In this document: one piece after another, positions 1 through 13,300 of the stretch | Numbering within the stretch: position 1 is the first letter of the stretch | Layout of the letters: every line of letters starts with the position of its first letter | Source: Glandiceps talaboti | Taxonomy: Eukaryota; Hemichordata; Enteropneusta; Spengelidae | Direction of reading: 5' to 3' | Length of the DNA: 64,000 bases | Assembly (NCBI RefSeq): GCF_964340395.1 | Contig: NC_135565.1 | Coordinates: forward strand, 21,008,209-21,072,208 | Made by a program: the position numbers and the translations under genes | The notes under the pieces: model-generated | What the model was told of the DNA's origin: nothing | Seen by the model: only the letters and a program-made list of their open reading frames with translations | The model's database searches: none

Positions 1-1389
1 GAGATAGATGGCAAATAATAATTATATGAAAAGGGTTTTTTAGAATCGCGTATAAGTCGACACATCGCGAAATATTTCGTTAGCGGTGTGTGGACTAACG
101 CGATCCCCGGGGACGCGATCCTTTTACTAGAAACTATTATTTATCTTTTTCATATAATTAACACTTGTTAAGTTTATATCTCAATATTTTATCTGTATTC
201 AGGAACATATCTCGGGAAACAAGTGACTATGGAGCAGTTTTATACATACAGTAAAATGTAGAAGCCATCAATTTATGTCTAATATGCGACATTTATCTTA
301 AATAAAATGGTGGTGCAAGCCAAGACGAAGACATACATGCCGGCGTTCCCGGAGCGATAGGTCGTCTGATAATTGGAACCATTTATACTATATCTTTTTA
401 AAAGATGTTTTCGTAGAAAAAATCGTGATAAAACTGTTTGGTATGTATGGGACAGATAACGTTTATCAGTATTCACCATCTGTTACAGAGTCAGTGAACA
501 CATAATCAGCATTGGAACGACTACTTTCAGTTTCAACCCATGGTATGATAGATTACACCGTGATTTTGTTTATGGTTAAATATACGTTGTATGTCGTAAT
601 CAGTGTATTAATCCCAACACGTACGTACATGATGTATACAGTGGAGAAGAGAAAACATAGCTAGAAAGAACTTTTATGCACCATTGGCCATTTAACTGCA
701 TTTCAGCGGCCACAATACCCACAAATATTTAGTTTGGTGAATATATTAAGCGTACCTCAGTCATTAGACTAACATCAGTCTCTTGGGGTCGTTTTGTCTC
801 GTAATGTTCAAATGTTTGACTTTGTTGCTTATTTCAAATTTTGTAAAGGAAAATCTCCTCAGCTTCTTTTCTCATGTTGCCTAGTTACAAGTATATATAA
901 TCTCCCTATGCTTATTCACTCGACTGAGTTGTTTGCAATCACTGATTCTGGTCACTATTTCACACAGAGGAACACACTGCTTGTGTTCAAATAAGGGGTG
1001 CAAAGTAGAGATTTGTCAATGAGTTAGGCTAACTCATCATAGAAAATATGCAACCCATAACTCCGAATAGTTATAAGCTTACTTTTCATTACGTATATTA
1101 TGTACTTGTAATGTTCAGATAAGTTTGTCTGCAGATTAAAAATTACTATCTCCAAATGGATAAAACCCGAATACGATAGTCTGACGTCATCTTGTGCTAG
1201 TGAAAGTGATGACGTCGAACAGAATTGTTTTTATTCTCTCTGTATTTGGACATCATGAACAAAAAATAAGAATCTGCTATTAAAGAATGAATTATTCACT
1301 CTCAGATATCAGTGATGATGCTAACGATATCTTTGATTTTCATGAAATAGCGTACACATGACACTTAGCTTCCTGTGATTGAACATTTA

Positions 1390-1986
1390 GGGAGCCTTCA
1401 ATGTTTACAAGGGGGAGGGCCGGGAATGGAGGGGGGGGGTCACTTATTACAAACCGCGGCTCTCGGGGGAGGGACATATTTTAGAAAATGGGATTTGGAG
1501 GATCACATTTTGTATGACTCTTGTATTGCTTAACATTGCGTTATTTTTGGCTTTTTGTCATCCCATCGCTGCCACCCGTTCCAAATCGACGGGTTAGGGT
1601 TAGAGTTAGGATTATAGGTACCATAAGATCAACTTATATGAAATTGCTGCTAACAACCATGTAAGTTGTGGTGTAAGGAGAAGAGAGGGTCTCACAGGTG
1701 TAAAATGGGAGTAGTTGGGTAAGATACGAGGGATAATGTTATGGAGATGTTGACCTCGCTCCTGACGATGTCAAGAGTGTACCAATCTAATTACTGGGTG
1801 TACTCGTTGAATTGTGGCCTTCATCTCAGCCAATGAGATCCAAACACATATATTTATTGATATAAGGGGAGGGTCATGTTTTAGAGAAAGAAAGTTGAGA
1901 CAGGGTCACTTTTTAGCTTGACGGAGTCGACAGTCCCATCCTAATTTTCCACCGGCCCTCTCCCCTTGTAATTACTAAAGACTCCC
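1390..1986. mobile_element. PIF/Harbinger-like non-autonomous element (copy A)
   Basis: Terminal inverted repeats start GGGAGCCTTCAATGTTTACA on the left, and GGGAGTCTTTAGTAATTACA on the complement of the right end. TTA flanks each side (1387-1389, 1987-1989), the TWA target duplication of PIF/Harbinger. 597 bp, no open frame. Confidence 0.62.
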
Positions 1987-2207
1987 TTAGTTTGTGTTGG
2001 TTGTACGTACTGTCAAATGAGGTGTTGATACCCTGGGTTGATACCTCAATGTTTGTTTGTTGACCACGACACGTCTCTACAGGTCTAAAAGTCAGGATAG
2101 TGGAAGCTACAATGATGAGATAATCGTCAGATCACACATGGGATGTGATTCATTACCATTTTCGAGGAACGTTACTGAAAGTATTCCGTCCAAAAGACCG
2201 TTACAAC

Positions 2208-2481
2208 ACAGTCACTTGTGAATTCGAACTACTATTCCATTCCAAGATGGTAATATTCTAGTCTAGGATGATAATAATACAAAATAATGACGTTATAATA
2301 GGTATTTTATACCATAGTTAAAAAACACCGTTACCGGTGACCGTCTATTCCACATGTCGCCGGTTATGGTATTTTTTGAATATTGTAAATACCTATAATA
2401 ACGTCGTTATTTTGTATTATGATCATCCTAGACTAGAATATCACCATCTTGGAATGGAATAGTGGTTCACAAGTGAATGTG
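2208..2481. mobile_element. Long-armed palindromic MITE (copy A)
   Basis: Arms of about 120 bp fold back on each other (CAGTCACTTGTGAA outwards; inner arms carry TTACCGGTGACC). Flanks CGTTACAAC (2199-2207) and CGTTACAGC (2482-2490) form a 9-bp target duplication with one mismatch. No coding capacity. Confidence 0.65.
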
Positions 2482-2963
2482 CGTTACAGCCATAACACTG
2501 ATACCATCTCGACTTATCAATAGATCCACCAGACTAGCGCCCTCTATGACGGCAAAGCGTTACACATTTTGTACGTTTATTGATTGTATGTGATAACAAA
2601 CGTCATTTCAAAGTGACAAGAGTTCTGAGTTTTGTTAAATGTTATTTAGTAAACGATGTAAGATTTACTACACATATCGTAATATGAGATACATGTATAA
2701 CAATATATTCTCACAGCCCACACATCGGAATTGTCGATTTGGAAAATTTCTGAAAAAGGTTACTGATATAGTTTTCTTCCTATAAAAGTTAATACTTAGT
2801 CATTGTCACGCACTCAAATCGAAAATTTGTATCAGACACAATACACATTTTATTACATTCTTTAAAACAGCCTCGTTTACAACAACGTTATTTCACACCG
2901 TGATTTCACACATATCGATCATTACCAAGAAAAACTGTTCTAATTATTTACTTATTCTTCGAA

Positions 2964-3690
2964 CAATTCCGATATGGAATCTCTTACCACTGTCCATTCA
3001 ACAATTCCGATATGGAATCTCTTACCACTGTCCATTCAACAATTCCGATATGGAATCTCTTATCACTGTCCATTCAACAATTCCGATATGGAATCTCTTA
3101 CCACTGTCCATTCAACAATTCCGATATGGAATCTCTTATCACTGTCCATTCAACAATTCCGATATGGAATCTCTTACCACTGTCCATTCAACAATTCCGA
3201 TATGGAATTTCTTACCACTGTCCATTCAACAATTCCGATATGGAATCTCTTACCACTGTCCATTCAACAATTCCGATATGGAATCTCTTACCACTGTCCA
3301 TTCAACAATTCCGATATGGAATCTCTTACCACTGTCCATTCAACAATTCCGATATGGAATCTCTTACCACTGTCCATTCAACAATTCCGATATGGAATCT
3401 CTTACCACTGTCCATTCAACAATTCCGATATGGAATCTCTTACCACTGTCCATTCAACAATTCCGATATGGAATCTCTTACCACTGTCCATTCAACAATT
3501 CCGATATGGAATCTCTTACCACTGTCCATTCAACAATTCCGATATGGAATCTCTTACCACTGTCCATTCAACAATTCCGATATGGAATCTCTTACCACTG
3601 TCCATTCAACAATTCCGATATGGAATCTCTTACCACTGTCCATTCAACAATTCCGATATGGAATCTCTTACCACTGTCCATTCAACAATC
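2964..3690. repeat. 38-bp minisatellite, 19 copies (duplication copy A)
   Basis: Unit begins CAATTCCGATATGGAATCTC and ends CATTCAA; 722 bp is exactly 19 units. Few variants (TATCACTG, TTTCTTACC). Each unit carries the inverted repeat TTCC-GATAT-GGAA. All three forward frames are open because the unit lacks stops; this is not evidence of coding. Confidence 0.93.
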
Positions 3691-3699
3691 CAAGTCAAC

Positions 3700-4700
3700 A
3701 GACAATTTCAAATCTGCCCTCTCCAGCATTGATATCACCCATACTGGCATAGATCTCATAGATCTTGCTCACCTGAACAATAATATCGTGGACAAGACCA
3801 GGGGTATTAAAAGTAAATCATGATACATATTTTGGACATCACAACACCTCAACGACGAGGGCGCCCTAACATGGTATCTTACTTGCAGACTATTAAGTTT
3901 ACAAGATCAGGGGTGTAATTATACATGTTTTGTATTATAACACTCGGTTCTGGTCCTAAACTGGACAAATTCCTTATCATGACATGTAAAATACGCCCTC
4001 TACGAGTTTAAACTTGTATTTACTTTTTGTACTTTAACCTAACTTTAATTATTCATACTCGTCACATTCCAACAAACGATCATCTGAATTACTAACCGCC
4101 TCGTCTTTGAAATTTCCAAGATCAGAGCGATTTTTGCCAATTAAGTTTTATATACTATACTATTTTCCTTTTTTATCATTTTTATTTTTAATATTACATT
4201 TTCTCCCCATTTATTATTAATATTTCCTTGCGGGTGATTTACAGTAGCAATTATAAACCATCATGTTTTTCACGGTGACGTCATCATGTTTTTCACGGTG
4301 ACGTCATCATGTTTTTCACTGGGGATCGGATGTTATATAATTATAATGTATTGGAGCGAGACAAGTGTATTGATTTACGTAAGTGTAGGACTTGACATGA
4401 TGTCCCCTGATATTTAAAAATACACTTTTCATTCACTCTTCACCCCCCCCCCTCACAATAGTAAACCGTTTTTAAAATTCTTTATTTATTATTTATGCTG
4501 CGTCTTGGGTGATTTGTTTTAATTGTCGTGGTATATGGAAGCCATCACCTCTATGCCAGGGTACTGAAGTGTCCTCCCTAGAATACAGTGAAAAGATGTA
4601 GACTATGGGACTGAAAGTTAAATTTTAAACGTGTTACATAATATAGAGGGTGACTACAATAATGTCGGCGATATGCTATTATAAGAGACCACTTCTACTT
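3700..4700. other. 3' flank of gene A, copy A
   Basis: Unannotated sequence matching 48870-49825 apart from a few indels. No frame. Contains the CRE repeat. Confidence 0.5.
4276..4306. promoter_or_regulatory. Two CRE palindromes in a 23-bp duplication
   Basis: TGACGTCA at 4276-4283 and 4299-4306, in a tandemly repeated 23-bp unit. Copy B has a single one at 49437-49444. Possible CREB/ATF sites, but chance is not excluded. Confidence 0.3.
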
Positions 4701-6540
<1,840 letters not shown>

Positions 6541-6546
6541 TTTATT
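6541..6546 (-). terminator. Poly(A) signal overlapping the stop codon (gene A)
   Basis: AATAAA on the minus strand; bases 3-5 are the TAA stop of the NHL frame. A GT-rich stretch (GGTGTATATTTT) follows about 25-30 nt downstream, as expected for a cleavage region. A second AATAAA is at about 6498-6503. Confidence 0.6.
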
Positions 6547-7359
6547 TGGTGTAAACTTTGACACGGTTGATGTCTGGGTATGAAACTATAATCTTAGGCT
6601 GTCCATACTTACTAACAGCAATCAAATCACCCCTGTCTAGTAGGTAATCTCTAAATCTTTCAACTTCTTCTCCATTCTTTGTATATTTCACAATCTCCCA
6701 ATCTAACCCCCTAGGGTACTGAATATTATAAACATTGTCCCATAAATCTACACTTAGCCCATAGGGTCTCCTCACATCACTACACATTGTGAACAGATAT
6801 TGTAATTGTTTACCAAACACTTTGATGCTACCATCCCCATAACTTCTGCCATAGTCAGAGACAATAACATTGTTATCACTATTGACCACAACAAACTTAG
6901 GGTCATAGAGTAGACTTGGCTGGACATGACATCCAACCTCTGCTACACTTTCACCATTCATGTCATACTTGACCACTCTGTGACCTTTCTTATCGGTGAC
7001 AACAAATCCTTCATCCAGTAAAGCAATTGCTCTTGGTTCAATGTCATCATTTTGACAAAATGTTTTAGTAGTTTTAGAAGATTTGTCAAACATGACGACT
7101 TGGTCATTACCAGAATCTGTCATGAAATAATTATTGCTTGTTGTCACGGCAACATCATAAGGTTTGAATTTATTAGGAAAGTGACCATCAAATCTAATCT
7201 CAGAGTCAAGTTTATAAGTTGATTTCAAGGTGAGTACACTATTGTTGCCTTCGTCTGCCATGACCACTTGACCAAGGTGAGTTGTGGTCACTCCTCGCAC
7301 TTTTTTGAACTTTACTGGACCATTTTTACCATCAAGGTCCATGGTTACTTTCCACTGAC
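6542..7359 (-). CDS. Gene A last exon: NHL-repeat beta-propeller
   Basis: Terminal exon: acceptor TTACATTACAG|GT, phase 1, 272 codons to a TAA at 6544-6542. Six NHL-type blades are visible, each with the hydrophobic-G-x-V-x-D / hydrophobic-x-V-D pattern: [76 protein letters not shown] and the final [15 protein letters not shown]. The fold resembles the NHL propellers of TRIM-NHL proteins, a binding platform for protein or RNA. No RING or B-box lies nearby. The stop codon lies inside an AATAAA signal. Much of the sequence is identical to the paralogue at 51305-52119. It could also be used from an internal promoter as a short protein. Confidence 0.82.
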
Positions 7360-10300
7360 CTGTAATGTAAACAAAGGTCAAAGGTCAAACATCACACTAC
7401 ACATTCAATACAACTGGCAAATTAGAATATTCTTCCTTGGAATTACTATAAATTGCATTTATAAATTTTTTTATGAGGGGAAAATTTAGTTGTGATATGA
7501 TGTGATGTATGACATGTTTTTTTGAAGTCAAATATTGAATTTCCATGGCAACCATCCACAAAATAAACATTTAATATTCATAAAAATTAAATTTCTAATA
7601 CCATTATTGACAACTTTCTGAGTTTATGGGATGTTTTGTTTATTTATACAAATAATTAACAAAACTTCAAAATTTAATTCATATGATGAATGTATCGTAA
7701 CCATAGCAACAATATTTACAATTTCTGTTCAAAAGTTATGTTTTCTTTATAGTTTTTGTTCTAAGTGTGATAGAACTTTCAAACTTAAATTTTCTTAACA
7801 AGTAGTGATTAAATAGAATTTTGGAAAATGTTATGTTCAAAAAGATTTATTGGTTACCATGGCAACCTTTTTTTAATTCTGCCTTTCATTCTTGACATCC
7901 CATACATTATGGTGTGGGAAACATTTTTGAAGTATTACTCTCTGGTCATGGTAACAAATGCAGTTTGTTAAATGCAAATTTAGGTAAAATTATGTGGTTT
8001 CTATGGTAACCATTTGAGTAGAAATCCATTTTTTACAATTTTTTTGCCCGTTAGCAGATAGATTGAATGTTACATATATTACATAAAAATAAAAAAATAA
8101 ACATGCACTAAAAACTGATTATATCTGACATTAATTACATTAATATGAATTTGAAAATATATGAAATAATCATGCAATGTGTATGAAATAAATATGGTAA
8201 CCTAAGTTAGTTTGGATATCAATTCATATACATAATTAACATCAAATGATTTGGCTTTGACATAGATTGTAGGAACTGTCATATAAATCAGTGTTCTCCA
8301 AATTGTCTTCATAAGTGAGGTGAATGACAGGTAATGTCTGTGGTAATAGTTCTAGACCCTGAAAAGGAGAAATCTTAGATCTGATAAACTGATAGTTTGT
8401 ATTAAAAGATGAAGTGGTGTGGAAGACAAGTTTTGTTTATAGTAAAAAAAAATGGAAACTTCACAGAAGCCTGGAACTCTTATCACCACTGTGTTCAGGT
8501 TGAATACTGTGAATGTGATGTCAGTATATGCAATGTCAAAGGTCATATAGATATAATGTCAAAGGTCACCTCTACTTGTTCATGTGAAGATAGGAGATAT
8601 GTTTATTTTTCCCCCTCAACCTACTAGAAGGACTTTAGGATTATAAAAATAAATTATGATATATCATATATTTTTATTTTATCTAACATTGGTGTTCATT
8701 TTATTCTTTTTACAGATATTAAGGAGATATTAAAAAAGAAGAATTCCTTCATCCCAGCAATGTGTATGTTATGATTTAGTATAGTGTCAATAACAAAGAA
8801 GTCATTCCTTGGTATTCTTCAATCAAGTCCCATTCTACAACTACTGTGCATACCAATGATGATGTCATATCCATCAAAGATGACAACAAAGATTGGATAA
8901 AAGACAAGAACTGAAGATGAGTCAAGATGACAATACCATGAACTGTATGAGATCATGATCTAATCATTTACCGTAAGGTAAACAAACCAAATGGCTCTTT
9001 TCAGAGCCAATACATCCTCCAAAAAGAGATACCGTTACCATAGCAATAGACAACAGCACAAACTAGATCACATTGTTACCTCTTCTCTTCTTAAAATGTA
9101 AAACATTGCATTACAACAGAAAACCAATTATTCCCTAGCTATGTTGTTAAAACGTATACTTAGGTAACAGTAGAATATATAGACTAAACTTATTTACCAT
9201 TTTACTATTTGTACCACCAAACTTACATCAGGACACTGGACTTTCTAATTGTATGCTCCATAATGTAAACCATATCACAGTTCCTCTATCATCAGTGACT
9301 ATATATACACATACAGTATTACATGTATACAGTAATTATATCTACAAATTTTAGAGATAGACAATGTTTCTCTATTGTAAATCTAAACACTGATACATAC
9401 CGGGTATCAACAAATCTCTCCAACAGTTTCTTAAAATAATACTAATGACTTTGGGCCTTGTAAATTTAAAGAGCAACAAAGGAATTCAAACGTGAAACAC
9501 TAACATTTTCTATATACATACATGTGTACCTGTAAATTATGAAACTTGAAACACTAACACTTTCTATACATACCTGTAAAATTCCATGCATGAATTAGCA
9601 GGTAAACAGCTGGTGTAAGTATTTAGTTTTAGTTTTACTTTGAACTTGATGTGGACTAAAAACTCATAGACATAGATTATTGATTGAAACTCTCTGAATG
9701 GTGGCACCTATAAAGTTATAGTAATCTTTGCTGTGAAATAATTTTGACTCAGAAGGGATGTATAACCATATATACTAAATATAATATCATTTGTTGTGTT
9801 TCACATACAGTTCTGGTCTCTGGTATGTTTTTTGTATCACTTCTGTCCCAGGTAAAGGATATTACACAGGTGTAAAAACTTAGTGTTCCTGATGTGTTAG
9901 AAATATCATATTTATTCTAATCAGGTAGATAATACTATCACTTTAGTGCACAACGTTCTACATTGAAAATGAATTATACTGTGAAACAAAAAGTCATGTA
10001 TTGTGTTTTAAAATTTTTGATGCAAGTTTTTTTAACATATAATTTTTCATTTCTTCTCATTGTGACTAATGAAAGCCACATGTAAAAACTGAAAAAAATA
10101 AAGAATAAATAGGGGGAAAACAAAATTATACTTTCACAGAATGGCTAAATGAATTCACCAAATATAAGGACAATAAATGGACAAAGTAAATATTTAATTC
10201 TCCTTATCATAGCAATCAGTCATTATATAAAACATGTATTTAAACTTACTGGGCATTGTTTCTAATCTATCATTTTTATCTGCATACTAGATAAATTAAT

Positions 10301-13300
10301 GTTATGTTTGATGTGGGGCATTAATTGAGCTGTACATACATTTGTCCACCCATTCATTGAAACCTCATCTGTACAGTTAGCAAAAGATTCAACAAAGATA
10401 CCAAGCTGGAAGTAAGTTCTTCAACAATACATGAATAAAATGTTGATGGATAAATGATTGAATAAATGAATGGATGGATGGATGAATGAATGAATGAATG
10501 AATGAATGAATGAATGGATGGATGGATGGATGGATGGATGGATGGATGGATGGATGATGAAGTGGGGAACCGGAAGGGATGTAATGAAGGTTGAAGTCAT
10601 GGCATGGATATGTGTGTATTTTCACAATGTATGTATGAATTTGTGTGTGGATGAAAGTATTTATGGATGGTTGAAGGGAGAGTTGCATAAATAGAGGGAT
10701 ATATAGTGATGATGGTATTCGGTATGGATGGATGGATGGATGGATGGATAGATGAATGTGTGTGGATGGATGAATTTATGTATGTTTTGAGGAATGGATG
10801 AATAAATATATTGTTGGCAGGTTGGAGGGATGCATGTATAAATGTATTGATGAAGTGGGGGTGGGGGAGATGTGTGTATGTGTGTATAATGTATGTATGT
10901 ATGTATGTATGTATGTATGTATGTATGTATGTATGTATGTATGTATGTATCTGTGTGTATGTAATATGTATATGTAATAGGGAGAGAGTATAAAGTGAGT
11001 GAGTGAGTGAGTGAGTGAGTGAGTAAGTGAGTGAGTGAGTAAGTAAGTGAGAGGTATGGATGTGTGGATGGAATGATGGATGGAGAGATACAAAATGTAA
11101 TTAGATGTATGACTTAGTAATTAGAGCCATGAAATTTTTTTGTCATGCTTTGTTTTAGTGTCAACCTATCAACTTTTTTTATTGCAGTAGTCATCACTCA
11201 GAAAATTCAAAGTTTTTTTGGCTCATCTGTTTGTTAATCCAATATACTTATGGTAAGTAGCTCTACCTTCAAACCTCAGAATACAAATGACTTTTATTGA
11301 TAGACTTTTCATTGTGGTGTCATGGTCCATAACCAATAATGACGTACCATCAGTATTTCATTTGATTAGTACAGCACATTGTATACATCACATATCTACA
11401 AGTGTACACATTGTATACATCATATATCTACAAGTGTACACATTGTATACATCATATATCTGCAAGTGTATACATTGTATACACCATATATCTACAAGTG
11501 TACACATTGAATACATCATATATCTACAAGTGTACACATTGTATACATCATATATCTACAAGTGTACACATTGTATACATCATATATCTACAAGTGTACA
11601 CATTGTATGCATCATATATCTACAAGTGTACACATTGTATACATCATATATCTACAAGTGTATACATTGTATACACCATATATCTACAAGTGTACACATT
11701 GTATACATCATGTATCTACAAGTGTACAAATTGTATACATCATATATCTATACAAGTGTACACATTGTATACATCATATATCTACAAGTGTACACATTAT
11801 ATACATCATATATCTACAAGTGTACACATTGTATACATCATGTATCTACAAGTACACACATTGTATACATCATATATCTACAAGTGTACACATTGTATAC
11901 ATCATATATCTACAAGTGTACACATTGTATACACCATATATCTACAAGTGTACACATTGTATACATCATATATCTACAAGTGTATACACCATATATCTAC
12001 AAGTGTACACATTGTATACATCATATATCTACAAGTGTACACATTGTGTACATCATGTATCTACAAGTACACACATTGTATACATCATATATCTACAAGT
12101 GTACACATTGTATACATCATGTATCTACAAGTGTACACATTGTATACATCATATATCTACAAGTGTACACATTGTATACATCATATATCTATAAGTGTAC
12201 ACATTGTATACATCATATATCTACAAGTGTACACATTGTATACATCATATATCTACAAATGTACACATTGTATACATCATGTATCTATAAGTACACACAT
12301 TGTATACATCATATATCTACAAGTGTACACATTGTATACATCATATATCTACAAGTGTACACATTGTATACACCATATATCTAAAAGTGTACACATTGTA
12401 TACATCATATATCTACAAGTGTATACACCATATATCTACAAGTGTACACATTGTATACATCATATATCTACAAGTGTACACATTGTATACATCATGTATC
12501 TACAAGTACACACATTGTATACATCATATATCTACAAGTGTACACATTGTATACATCACATATCTACAAGTACACACATTGTATACATCATATATCTATA
12601 AATGTACACATCGTATAAATCATGTATCTACAAGTGTACACATTGTATACAGCATATATCTACAAGTGTATACACATTGTATACAGCATATATCTACAAG
12701 TGTACACATTGTATACATCACATATCTACAAGTGTACACATTGTATGCACCATATATCTACAAGTGTACACATTGTATACATTCTATATGTACAAGAGTA
12801 CACATTGTTTACATCATATATCTACAAGTGTACACATTGTATACATCATATATCTACAAATGTACACATTGTATACATCATGTATCTATAAGTACACACA
12901 TTGTATACATCATATATCTACAAGTGTACACATTGTATACATCATATATCTACAAGTGTACACATATATACACCATATATCTAAAAGTGTACACATTGTA
13001 TACATCATATATCTACAAGTGTATACACAATATATCTACAAGTGTACACATTGTATACATCATATATCTACAAGTGTACACATTGTATACATCATGTATC
13101 TACAAGTACACACATTGTATACATCACATATCTACAAGTGTACACATTGTATGCACCATATATCTACAAGTGTACACATTGTATACATTCTATATGTACA
13201 AGAGTACACATTGTTTACATCATATATCTACAAGTGTACACATTGTACACATCATATATCTACAAGTGTATACATTGTATACACCATATATCTACAAGTG

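Noticed and set aside
794-994. 66-codon plus-strand frame shared with 46520-46726
   Set aside because: Short, start codons differ between copies, no domain and no splice context.
2900-3823. Three overlapping open frames of about 250-300 codons
   Set aside because: Product of the 38-bp minisatellite lacking stops in all forward frames; copy B with four units has only short frames.
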